Position numbers and translations under genes: made by a program. The notes under the pieces were generated by a model. The model had not been told where the DNA came from, ran no database searches, and worked only from the letters and a program-made list of their open reading frames with translations. Shown one piece after another: positions 32,881-43,365 of a stretch of DNA of 64,000 bases (positions are counted from its first letter, which is position 1; each line of letters begins with the position of its first letter). The DNA comes from Monoplex corrugatus (Eukaryota > Mollusca > Gastropoda > Littorinimorpha > Ranellidae), in NCBI GenBank assembly GCA_030674185.1, contig JAPXFY010000026.1:37483709-37547708 (forward strand). The letters are read 5' to 3'.

Positions 32881-33714
32881 CAGAGCTTTCCTTCAGCGAG
32901 TGAGAGTTCCAGCGAAAATCGTCTGCTCCACCGATCAGCTGTTTTTCTCTTTTCTTTTTTTTAAGTATGGTCGTCGATTTTTTTTTTAACGTGAAAAATA
33001 TTTTTTTGGCGATTTTCGATTTTGATTTCTGCGGAAATCCTCGTTTCCGCGACGAATTCCAGGCTCTGAACATTGTAAGTTCATTCTTTTAATTTCTATG
33101 GCGAGTACTAGTGGATTAACTTGTGGGTCTATTCGCTATTAACATGTAACAATTTCAGTAAGTAACAAATCATTCACAAATCACTAAGCATGTAACAATT
33201 CCAATAAATATAACAGATCACAAGTCAGTTCTTGCATTTTATCATCATCTTAAGTAAAACTTAAAATCAATGCATCGTACTGTGTGATAGTGATACCATG
33301 CACACATTCCCACAAATAAGCAAGCTAAAGGAGTTTTGAACGTAAATGGTAGCAACACTATTCCAAAAATGTATTACCAAAATGCTTGAAGCATCAGCGT
33401 AAATGTAATGTGTACAACCATGTTTACACTGCATTATCAGCCTTGAAAGTATTTTGCCTACTAGCCTTTGGATGGCGTTTCCAAATTCTGACCAACCAGA
33501 TGGAAAATGGTGCCCGCAAAAATACAAGCCCAGTCACACACACAGCCAAGATTTACTCGCACAATTTATTGCACTCACAGGGGGATGAGTACAACACTGG
33601 ATTATCTTCAATTTCTCTATTTCAGTAAATACAGTAATACATTGTATCAGAAAACTAAAAAGAAAAATGGAAATTCTAATACAATCTGTTTGCTTTACGA
33701 GTCTTTATAAATCG

Positions 33715-35006
33715 CATAGCTGCCAACTTTCCTGAAAAAAAATTCCTGACAAGAGGCGGGGGTCCGGGGGCCGCTGAAGATTTTCTATCAAATGAAGATG
33801 CTAAACTGGTATTTCCATGCATTTCAAACTGAAAAATGTAACAAAGCATGTATTGTAAGCTTTCCTTCAAATTCTGCTAGTCTAAATCTCTTGTGTAAAA
33901 GGTTCAGATATTTTTTTTATTCAAGAAGTTTTCACTCTAAACTCCCAAGTCCCCCTCACCTCTTCAAGTTTAGATCTACTTGGAATGGGAAGAACTGCAG
34001 GCTTCGTCTTGTTCCATGTCTTTGTCTCCCTTCTCTTTCTCCTTGCCTTTAAGCGCTGTCACAGTAGCAGACTTGGCCTTTCTCAAGAAGTCAGGAGAGA
34101 AAACTTGCTTGTAGCAAGGTCCAATCATATTGGCTTTGGCAACCATCATTGCACTGAGCGTGGATGATTGCAATGATCCTCTGAAGTCCGTCTTGTTTTT
34201 TCGGACTTGGCTGAACAAACGCTCACAAGAGGCGTTGCTGTGTGGTATGGACAGGATTCCCAACATAAACTAAGACAGTCTGTCAAATTGTTGCTGTCCG
34301 AAGCTCTCGACTGAAGCAAGCCATCCCCACTTTCTGTCTTCCCTTTCATCTTGTCTAATGTGATCTGGTAGAGAGTAGGACTGGAAACAATTCCACTGTA
34401 TGTGAAGTTCATCAATGGCAGTCTGAACATCTTCATCATCTTTCATCAGCACAAGAGAAGGGAATCGCTTGACAAAAAACTCGAGATTTGACCAGTGATG
34501 GTTGGAAGCGACGTGATCTTCGGAGTCTGTTGCACTGCTGTACTCTGCCGATAGTTTCGGTGCTTCACTGAGGAGGCATGCAGGTCGATGTCTTTCTTGC
34601 CACCATGACCGATGTTTATGTCGCATCGGCATGATTTACAGAAAGCAAAGGTGTCTCCTTTGTCCGAGGCTGTGATGAAGTCGTACGTTTCCGCATAATG
34701 TTTCGAAAACTTCACTTTTGCTTTCGCTTTTACAGCTTTCGCGTCCGTCTTCTTCGAAGCCATTGTGCAAGAAAGCTGGCGCGCAGGAGCTGTTTACATG
34801 GCCCTCTGCGCACGCGCATGTGTGACGGAAGTTTCGCTTTCACGCAGCTGTCTTTTTACCGCGTTCTGACGAAAACAGAGCTAACCGGATAAAATATCAA
34901 AATCGATAATTTAAAATTCGGGAATTTTCATCGATTTACCGGATTTTCCGGGCAGCTCACACATTTCTGGACATTCCCGAAAAATTCGGGAGGGTTGGCA
35001 GCTATG
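33715..35006 (-). mobile_element. hAT transposon, 1292 bp, internally deleted
   Basis: Ends are catagctgccaac (left) and gttggcagctatg (right), 13-bp inverted repeats. They are flanked by the direct repeat taaatcg (33708-33714 and 35007-35013), close to the 8-bp duplication expected of hAT. It encodes the two ends of a transposase (see next entry) but lacks most of the catalytic region. It lies in the intron of the ELAV-like gene, same strand as the gene. Confidence 0.85.
33976..34763 (-). pseudogene. hAT transposase, N- and C-terminal parts only
   Basis: Starts at 34763 with a basic MASKKTDAKAVKAKAKVKFS, then a BED-type zinc finger (FAFCKSCRCDI.. with two Cys, later His and H). A frame change then leads to LEFFVKRFPSLVLMKDDEDV and, after another break, to the dimerisation-region motif LSIPHSNASCERLFSQVRKN of hAT transposases. 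The RNase H-like core between finger and C-terminus is missing. It cannot encode an active enzyme. Related hAT elements with BED fingers are common in invertebrates. Confidence 0.8.
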
Positions 35007-35607
35007 TAAATCGGGTTCTGACCCACAGGGTCCTGTGAGAGGAGCTCATCTACTCGACAGCTTTCTATAACTGAAGTGCCATCAACAGAAATCTGTGATC
35101 AGATGTTAAAGCATCTCAGTGGCTAGTGAGCTGCAGACACCTAACTTGATCTGATTTTGTACAGAAAACCCATCTCACGCTAGGCAGATGCATGCTTTTT
35201 ACTTCTGTGGAACACCCTTTTTCAAAATCTGAACCAGCCACAATGTCAACACCTGTAAGCGACAGATTTCTCACGCAGATCACGCGTCATCCAATTTCAT
35301 CGTAATCCAGCCAAGTAAACTTCCATTTGGGGAAAAGGCTCAGATCTATGGGCTGTAAGCTTTTGTGAACTTCACTGAAGAGATATGGTTTTACAACAGT
35401 AAGTTGCCATTTACCAATACCAGTAAAGCTGGGAGACTGGATTGGTAAACTCAACATGAGCTTAATCGAGGTATGCAGATAGGCACATGACACATGCTGC
35501 TTAGAAACAGGAATTTCTCAAGTAGATTCCAGTCAAATTGCACTGGATCTATTTCCACCCCCACCACAACCCATTTATGTAACCCAATTTGTTGATAAAA
35601 TACGTAC

Positions 35608-36309
35608 CTGATTTACATTCAGGCCGGAATTTGGCATGTTGTAATTTCCAGACATGGGGTTGTAGCGGAAACGGTTTCCTTGATTACGCATGGGTCCAGG
35701 GCCGTGGTGTGGGAACATGGGGGAAGGAACATACTGAACATTGGGAGCCTTCATTTTCTTAGAATTGTCATCCGCAAATTTGATCAAGATGGGCTCAGTG
35801 CATCCATCAGGTGTACTTCCACTCAAGGAGCGGATAGCTGCATCAGCCTCGGTGCGGGTGTTGTAGAGGACAAAGCCCACACGTTTGGAGACGCCAGTAT
35901 TCAAGTCAACCAACACTCGAGACTGGATGATTTTACCATAGGGGTCAAAAAGTTTGTTCAGCTCTGTCTCCGTCCAAGGAATGGGCAGATTCCTAACATA
36001 CAGATTTGCTCCCTTGATGCTTTCTCCCCCCATGCGGGCCTTGGCCACTTTGATGCGTTTGTTCTGCAACTGTAAACCATTTAGTGTTTGGATGGCTCGG
36101 TCTGCATCTGCTGGATGCTGGTAGTCGACAAACCCGAAGCCATAGCTGTAGCCCGTTGCTTTATCCCGTATGATTTTTGCCGATTTGATGGGCCCAATGC
36201 TAAGGAACATGGAGCGGTATTCCTCGTCTGTCAAGGTCTGGGGCAGGTAGTTGATGATCAGGTTGGTTGGGGATTCCTCGCCCATACCTTGGACCGTCTG
36301 ATCTTCCAT
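35608..36309 (-). CDS. elav-like: ELAV/Hu-like RNA-binding protein, exon with RRM1 and RRM2
   Basis: 234 codons from the chosen Met (MEDQTVQGMGEESPTN) to the donor at 35607 (aatcag|gtacgta, phase 0). RRM1 is about residues 16-90 (RNP2 LIINYL, RNP1 YGFGFVDY); RRM2 about 101-180 (RNP2 LYVRNL, RNP1 KRVGFVLY). A Pro/Met/Asn-rich hinge of about 54 residues follows before RRM3. With the terminal exon it totals 314 residues, within the usual ELAV/Hu size. The start choice rests on the ELAV pattern of a short leader before N-L-I-x-N-Y-L-P-Q. The frame stays open to an ATG at 36393, and a plausible acceptor (gctgaag|acgtcc) could join an upstream coding exon. Sxl/Elav2-type relatives are the main alternative. 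Confidence 0.9.
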
Positions 36310-36364
36310 GTTGCAGGGGGATGGCCTTGACACTGTGGTGGGGCTGGACGTCTTCAGCGTCCAT
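36200..36364 (-). other. overlapping upstream ORF, out of frame with ELAV start
   Basis: Minus-strand ATG at 36364 in the strong context gccATGG opens 54 codons (MDAEDVQPHHSVKAIPLQHG...) ending at TAG within RRM1. It overlaps the ELAV start in another frame. If present in the mature mRNA it would reduce initiation at the ELAV Met; if the acceptor gctgaag is used it is spliced out. Confidence 0.4.
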
Positions 36365-36393
36365 GGCAAGTAATAAAGAAAAAAACCAAACAA

Positions 36394-37780
36394 AAAAACT
36401 TTAAAAGAAAATAAAACCTGGCAAAGAAAAACAACATAATTTAGAGTAAAACGGCAACTTGCATATTATTACCTAGACACCAACTACTTTCAGAAAAACG
36501 AGTCAAAAGTAATTGCCCATGTCACTATGCACTGCACACTCGGTTACCCAATGAACTGTGTCTAACATGGTACACACTAGCAGTTTGTTTTACTTTTGTA
36601 AGCCTTCCCTACCCCACATCAAATGTTAACCCCATGTGCTTTACAGACAGCTTGTACTGGTCAACGAAACATCAGTCCATAACTCAAACCTTTAGTCTTC
36701 AGACAAGAGTATACAAAACATACTTTACATTCTGTGCACTATGGCGTTGCGCTTAAAAAAAGAAGGGGGTGGGGTGGGGAAGGAAAAAATCAAACCATAA
36801 AAGCATGCTGCCAACGTTCATTAACGTCAGTTGTTAAAATGTATCATCTAAAGGAAGTTACAGCTAAAGACCGTCTTGCATAAACATGATTACAAATAGT
36901 TACATTAAAACAAAAAGTTGCAGAATGCAGTTACAAATGTCAAGCTATATACACATATATTTTCAACCAACAATGAAACAGAGCTTTGTGCACTTGTAAC
37001 CCTTTTGTAGCAAGGGATAACTTGTACACATGCAACTGCAAATCCAGATAGGTGTGCCCAGTTTTTGTTTGAAAACAATCATTACCAAAAGGAATATCAT
37101 TTGCCTGTTCTAAATCTTAGCAGTAATATCTTCCCCTGCCCTGAATACACAACTCCCGTAAGGCCATGTACTTCTTACGCAGGAAACCCGAGGATGTAAC
37201 CAATCTCTAAATTGGTGATAAAAGATTTTGTCCAAATGTCAGTTCCAACTAAAGCTTGGAGTTGTATCAAAATTTGTGGTGTAGCCTATGTCTATGAGTT
37301 TCAGCAAGGCTTACGAGTCGCAGGCATAGCCCTACCTTTATCATTTGAGCAAAGATGCTACAAATCCACTGAAAGCAAAGAAATTCTTGGACACACAATG
37401 CCGACCTGAATTCTCCCCTTTCCAAAAGGAGACTGAACACAAGGATAACAGACTTGATCAATTCATGGGTGAAAGTACAACCAAAAAATTTCACCCCAGA
37501 AACCAATTTTCGCAAAACAATTCCCATTCTGTAAAAATTTAAAACGCAATCAAATGAAAGGTTGGTCAAGCTTGATCCGACTTTCTCCACAGAAATTTCC
37601 AAAGTAAACGACTCAGAAATTTAAGAAATTCACTTCCATAAAAGGGAAGGGGAGAAAGTATTAAACCAACTTTCTTCCAGGAATGTTTTCTCCTGTGCAG
37701 GCTAGCAGCGCATGAACTGTTCTCCAACCCCAGTTCCAACACAATAGGAAATTTTCCTTCTAAAATTATGTTTAATCTAA
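36394..37780. other. upstream intron or 5' region of ELAV-like gene
   Basis: AT-rich, no repeats or exons recognised. Probably intron between the coding exon and a 5' exon near 37.8 kb; inference only. Confidence 0.4.
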
Positions 37781-37867
37781 CATACTTACCGTGGCTCACT
37801 GATGCAATTACTCAGCGATTTGCCATCTTGCTCCTGATTGCATCAGTGAGCCACGGTATACAGTATG
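37781..37867 (-). other. near-perfect hairpin covering a 5' splice site
   Basis: Left arm 37781-37808 and right arm 37837-37867 pair over 22 bp without mismatch, then a 3-nt bulge, then 6 bp more; the loop is 28 nt. On the minus strand the 3' arm reads gagccacg|gtaagtatg, a consensus donor, so this may be the end of a 5' non-coding exon of the ELAV-like gene with the splice site inside the stem. The loop contains caagatggcaaatcgctga, a short ATG-stop frame. A microRNA precursor or small foldback transposon are alternatives. Confidence 0.6.
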
Positions 37868-39750
37868 TGTAATTAAAATGGCCGTTTTTTGACAAGCCGA
37901 TTAAAAAAAAAAAAAAAAATTTCTCCCATCAGTCCTGAAAGGCCTTCACACTCTTAGAAACCACAAGTTTTTTGCTACTTTCATCCACTCAATGGCCACG
38001 TCAACTTTAAAAAAAAAAAAAGAAAAAAAAAGGGGGGGGGGGAAAAAAAAGCAACAAAAACTTGAACTAAAGGATTGAAGGATGAAAAGTTTGGAGCACA
38101 AAAATAAACAGGCCTACACACAATATATATAGAGAAATATGGAAGGGGTACATTTAAAAAAAAAAACACAAAACTCCATATACAATTACTCAGAATAACA
38201 AACAGACAAAAGATTATAATCCAGGTTTGTAGATGAGCATACAAACCACAATGCATAACTCTTATTAAAAGGTATGTAGAAACACGAAGCCATTTCAGAA
38301 TCAGTTGCTTTATATGTGAAACTGATTACATGAGTTTGCTTGTTATAATACCTAGTCTACTAAAAATAAGAGAATGCAAATGCAATAAACACCTATTGTA
38401 TTCAAACTTTAATTAGCCCAACTCATTCCTGGAAGAATATAAATTGCAACAAATTCACAAATATGTAAAATAAAACCAACATAAATTGCATAAAAAAAAC
38501 CTCTGTTACCTCCAACCGTATTAACCGGACTCTTCAAAAAAAACTTGGGTTCTGCTGACAACTGTATCATAAAAAAAAAAGCAAAACAAATGTAATACCA
38601 GCACACAGCATTTTTTTTTCTTATTCAAAAGAAAGATACATTGTTCAAACTGATTATACTTGACATGTTTCTTTCACATAAAGATAGGGCCAACACAATC
38701 TTACAAAATGTCAAAACACTTGTTGAATGATAGCATTTGCGCCCCAAGCAATCCCAACAAAGTTGTGAAAACAGTATGAATTTCAATTCCAACTTACTTC
38801 AAGCCCCCACTCCCAAATTAACTTAAAATAAACCCACAAATTTCACATTTATCAAGAAAACTTAACCTTAACAAAACCCCTCTTTGAAAAAAAAAAGCTT
38901 AAGCCTAATAATACACATCTATATCAACTGAAAACACCTGGGTCCATCAAATCTTAATCCCAAAGCCCCCCCCCCCCAAAAAAAACAACAACTGTACCAC
39001 TGTTTTGGTGGAGAGAACACACAAAATTTGGGAAGCAAACAACTTGCGCTAAACTGAAACTACTTAGAGGCAGTAATTTTCCAAAATGCAGCCAACAGTT
39101 ATAGCCTACCAAAAAGACCCTTAAAAATACAGACATGGTTGGATACCTTCATTTAAAAAAAAAAAAAACCACTTTGAAAGATCAATGCAAAGATAACTAT
39201 TCTCTATGTGTAAAACTATATATAGGGCCTATGTATGTACTATGTGGAAACTTCACACACAAAATGCCCCAAATCAGACATCCTCAGGCAGTTACTTGCA
39301 GCAACTGTAGCATTATCTAGGTCTAGAGATCAGTGCACATTGGTGGGCATGTTTGTGTTATTCATGAATTCACATCTGTCGACGCATTGCCATATGAACG
39401 CGTAGCCATAGATTTAAGAGTTATTCTCCCATCTAGTAGCCTTATGCACAGCCGCCTGACCAAACAGCCAGCAACCATCTTCCAAACAGTGCGGGAATAC
39501 ACTAACTCTGTATCTGTTGGATACATCGCTGTCGCCAAGATTTATGGCATTATCGCGACGGGTGGGGGTGTGCGCAGCTTAGCAGGTTCACTGTTTGATG
39601 TTGTTAAGTCTTTGAAGCTTTCAAGAGTTGGTGCTCTCGCGACGTTTTCTTCCAGATGGTTCCAGTCTCTTACTGTGCTAACAAAAAATGACTGAACTGC
39701 TCTGGCATCTGCCGACTTGTAATGTTCTCGTGTTGTTTTCCTACTTAAGC
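37868..39750. other. AT-rich flank, A-tracts, one poly-G
   Basis: Many A runs, a poly-A/G block at 37992-38050 and poly-C at 38966. A 120-codon frame (39333-39695, plus) is GC-richer than the rest but has no recognisable domain. Confidence 0.4.
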
Positions 39751-39890
39751 TTAACCCTTTGACTCCCTCACCCTATCCACCAGCGTCCTGCAGAAAGCTG
39801 GCGAGTAGGGTGCGAGTTCCGTTTTTGCATTGTTAGCATGGTTGACAATGCAGGATTCTGGTAGGCTGGGTGCAGGAGTCAAAGGGTTAA
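39751..39890. mobile_element. TTAA-type foldback MITE, complete 140 bp
   Basis: Reference copy: both ends are TTAA (ttaaccctttgactccctca on the left, gcaggagtcaaagggttaa on the right). Inside is a second inverted pair, tatccaccagcgtcctgcag with ctggcgagtagggtg. TTAA-CCCTTTGA ends are what piggyBac-mobilised MITEs show. No coding capacity. Confidence 0.8.
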
Positions 39891-39892
39891 AT

Positions 39893-42345
39893 ATCAATTT
39901 TTGTTACCTTTTTTTTGGAAAAATATTCACTCAAATAAGCAGTCGCACAAAGCCAGCAACGGACTTCCACAGCAGCGGGAACAGAAAGAATAAACCAGAG
40001 GTGAACTTGACCTCAGTATCACGAAGAGAACATTCATTTGGCATTCTCATCACCTTTAATTCTTTCAAGACGGCCAGTGCACACCCGGCGAGTTCCAGCT
40101 GCCGGACCGTCGGCGTTTGTTTTCTTCCCTGCTGATGCACTATTTTTTTACTACTTTCTATTTACAGCTTCTAAAGTATATTGATGCAAAGTATTTGATA
40201 TTACCAGAAAGCTCAAAACGTGATATTTGCTAGCATACTATTTTCAAATAAGAACTTCCAACACTTATACGCATGCTACGACAAGAACGTAGGTCGCAGT
40301 ATAACCCAGACGCAAGCTCACGTCCGAGTAGAACTATACTGTGCTGTACTCAAGTCTACAGGAACCTTTGAAACCTCTCTTTCCTTCTCTCTCTCTCAAA
40401 CACACACACAGAGCAAGCAAGAAAGTGAGTGTGAGAGATTAAGAGAGGAGAGAGAGAAAGAGAGAAACAGAGGGAGCAGTCAACTTAGATGGTAAAGTTT
40501 ATAATAGCTCCTGAATTCCCACGCCCGGTACCCAGCAAACAGTTTATCAAGGAAGATAGTGCAGACCTAACACATGACATTGGAATTTCCTGGTCAGGGG
40601 GGTCACTTTATTCCGTTATCAGTCAAAGCATCAACTGTAAAGCTACACCAACTAAACAGACTGTCCCTTTGCTAAAACCTAAACAGTACTGGCAGTTGTT
40701 TTGGATATTCTGAAAGCTGCCAGAATTTTTCAAAACTTGACCCGCACTGTATGGTCGGTGCGTCTGTGGGGAACAGACGCCTTACCGGCACTGGGGGGTA
40801 CGGTGCGTCGGGAGGGAACTTTTTTGGCACCGGCTTCCGGCAACCGGTGCGTCGCGAAAAGGTTAACGGCCACCGACCAGCCTTGAGCAATGATCTAGAT
40901 TTAGGCTACACTTTCTCCCTTCCTTGCCGGCCATCACACAATCGATCATTCACTACACGTTCGTTCTAGACTTACATATCTTTTCGGCAAACCACGTAGA
41001 CTGTCGGTATTAATTTGGTCTTTCTGGTAAAGAGCGTTTTGTTTGCGCGCTTCTCCCTACACCTCAGTATGGTTTAGTCCTCCGTCACTACTGACCGTCT
41101 TTTCTATCAATAAAAACGAACCCCCACTTTTACGGTACTGGCTGTACTTGTATAATGACATGCTGTCGAAAAACCCAGACGAAACCGACCGGTTTTATTG
41201 CGTCTTTCTAACCTCGCGTAACGCGAGTTTTTCAACAATTGTGCTAATTTCCTTTCCAGAAAGCAATGCCAACAGATGTTCGCAACTATAATAAACTTTT
41301 GTAGGGTGAATTCATGATTCGTATTCAAATAGTTTGGCTCTCTAAATCAAACACTCAACGAAAAGACATACGAACCTCTACGTCTGCTGCCGACGAACGG
41401 AAAAGGAAATTACAAGAGGTCGCCAGCGTTTTTCTCCGGTGACGATTGATTTTGGTTAGAGGTTAAATCTGAAACACTACCGCCAATTGGCTGCCTGTCG
41501 ACCAGCTAAGAGGTGATTGGTAACAAATATTTGGTCGCTACCATTTTCATTCATGAGAGTGGATAGGTTTTCTCTTGTGTAGCTATGCAAGGCTGCAGTG
41601 TGAATGTTTGTTTACTCCTAATGAAATAACAAAATACGTACAAATTAAAAGTCAATTACAACAATAATTCAACCAATTTTTGTCCCTCAAGGGAAACTTA
41701 CTTTTTGCCAAATGGCTGTTATTCGTTATTATTACAGTAAGGGCGCTTCCATTTGCGAATTTGCTATTGTTAATTTCATGAACCCGAGGGGGTAGAGGCT
41801 GGAAGCAAATCATCCCTGAAGCATATTTTGCGCAGTCGAATAATACATATTGCAGGAGTTTGGCGCACTATACATTTGGAACATACAACAAATTTCACGT
41901 CGACTCTGAAACACATACATGTATACAAACACACGCGCATGCGTAAACACAATTAAAAGAAGAAGAAGAAAAAAACAACAACAAAAAATAGGATAAAAAG
42001 GTCAGTCACAAGCGCATCCGAAACACTAAAGTAGAGCGCAGTTCATTGGCTGAAATCTGGCAATAATATCGAAATACTCGCAACAGAAAACGTTGCACTA
42101 TAAGTAGACCGAAAGTTTTGTTGTTTGTTTTGGCTTTGTTGTCTTTAATCTGTGGCTCTTCTTGATATTGCGGCTTGTCTCTTCGTCTGTGTTGACTGGA
42201 GGGGTGGGGGTGGGGCTGTGCGCGTGTCACTGTACGTGCGTGCGTGTGTGTGTGTGTTACTATTATCCAATATATGTAGGCCTATATCGTTTTCTTCTTT
42301 CTTTCTTTTCTCCCCCCCCCCCCCCCCCCCTATATTAATTGTGGA
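39893..42345. other. no gene recognised; CpG-richer stretch 40.7-41.6 kb
   Basis: GC- and CpG-richer than the average of the window. The block 40750-40866 has three near-copies of gtgcgtc and ends gtcgcgaaaaggttaa, matching 16611-16626. No exon recognised on either strand. Confidence 0.4.
42312..42331. repeat. poly-C tract
   Basis: About 20 C in a row after a T/C-rich stretch. Confidence 0.85.
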
Positions 42346-42378
42346 CTAGAGTCCCTACTGTCTCCTCTTCCTTTCTTT

Positions 42379-42510
42379 AGTCCAGATGCTTCTACCGTTT
42401 TGGAAAGTGCTGCAAAAAGATGAAGCGAGTCAGCGGCAAGGCGGAACGTCATGCTAGGGTCTTGAGATTGAGTATGACTTTAGCCATGTGTAGTGCATAC
42501 CGGTTGTAAA
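42379..42510 (+). CDS. possible terminal exon, Cys/basic-rich, unknown
   Basis: A good acceptor, ctcttcctttctttag, is followed by an open frame encoding SRCFYRFGKCCKKMKRVSGK and ending at TAA about 42508-42510. Codons are GC-rich compared with the flanks. The Cys/aromatic/basic composition would fit a receptor tail or a small peptide precursor, but no family is recognised and no partner exon was found. It may be chance. Confidence 0.25.
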
Positions 42511-42618
42511 GATAAAATGTCTCACTACAACCTGTTTCTAATGTCACTCTACAACCTGTTTCTAATGGCACTCTACTATCTGTTTCTAATGGCACTGTAA
42601 CTGTAACGCTTATTGTTG

Positions 42619-42810
42619 TTAAACCCTTTGACTCCTGCACCCTGTCCATCAGCATCCAGCATTGCCAACCACGCTAGCAAAGCAAAAGCTTAACCCTTTG
42701 ATTCCCTCACCCTATCCACCAGCTTCCTGCAGGAAGCTAGAGGATAGGGTGAGAAAGTCAAAGGGTGAAGTTTTCGCAGTTGGTGGCTAAGGGGCAGGAG
42801 TCCAGGTTAA
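42619..42810. mobile_element. nested TTAA-type foldback MITE
   Basis: Outer ends ttaaaccctttgactcctgc and ggcaggagtccaggttaa enclose a second, inner foldback (ttaaccctttgattccctca with gatagggtgagaaagtcaaa). A MITE inserted into the TTAA of another MITE. Confidence 0.75.
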
Positions 42811-43365
42811 AGCCCAGCCGACTGCGCAGAGCTGTATCATCAAGGCTACAAGTACAACCATTTCAAAAAGTATTCCATATAGTACTGGAGAAAAAACAAA
42901 CAAACAAAAAGTGAGAGACAGAGAAACTGAAAAAGAAAAGTAAGTACACATATCAACACATAATCCAAAGATATATGCCCTTGGCATTGACCCCTCTGTC
43001 CCATCTATCACCAGGGGGTTAAAAAGCAGACAAACAAACCTGAATACAAATGTAAACATAACAAGGACACTAAAACACACAGATATATAAATGGGCCTAA
43101 ATTGCCTAAAATTGCTTCTGTACATCACATTTCCTTAGAGCCAAAAATGCACTTAATACATGTACCCAATCATCAATCCTAAGAGACAAGTGTGTAAGGC
43201 TTTAAGGAAAACATACAGATAAATGGACCATCAAGTAAGAAAGAAAGCAAAGGAGTAAGGCAGAAACAAAGAGAGTGACAGAAAAGAGGAAATTTCTAGT
43301 ACAGAATTTCCAGAAGGTGGGGATACTATTTATACTGAAAAAGCCCCTGGCAACCCCATGGGGGA
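42806..43365 (-). repeat. dispersed repeat A, minus orientation
   Basis: Plus strand begins aaagcccagccgactgcgca, the reverse complement of the family's 3' end. It also carries caatcatcaatcctaagaga and ends near aaaagcccctggcaacccc. About 560 bp, the longest copy. Confidence 0.65.

Larger units (their letters stand above)
32454..33068. mobile_element. 615-bp TIR element with captured sequence
   Basis: Left end cagagcctggaact and right end attccaggctctg form 13-14 bp inverted termini. The 5-bp direct repeat aacat flanks both sides (32449-32453 and 33069-33073). The CAGAG start is hAT-like, but hAT usually gives 8-bp duplications, so the superfamily is uncertain. The interior is GC-richer and includes promoter-like motifs and a small ORF. 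Confidence 0.65.

Noticed and set aside
31427..36309. ELAV-like locus as a processed retrogene
   Set aside because: The coding sequence is interrupted by a 3.9-kb intron with proper GT/AG sites in phase 0, and there is no A-tail or flanking duplication.
35680..36330. plus-strand ORFs opposite RRM1/RRM2
   Set aside because: Antisense shadows of the ELAV-like exon.
39333..39695. 120-codon ORF on plus as a gene
   Set aside because: No domain, no splice sites and no support from composition on one strand only; could be promoter-region sequence open by chance.
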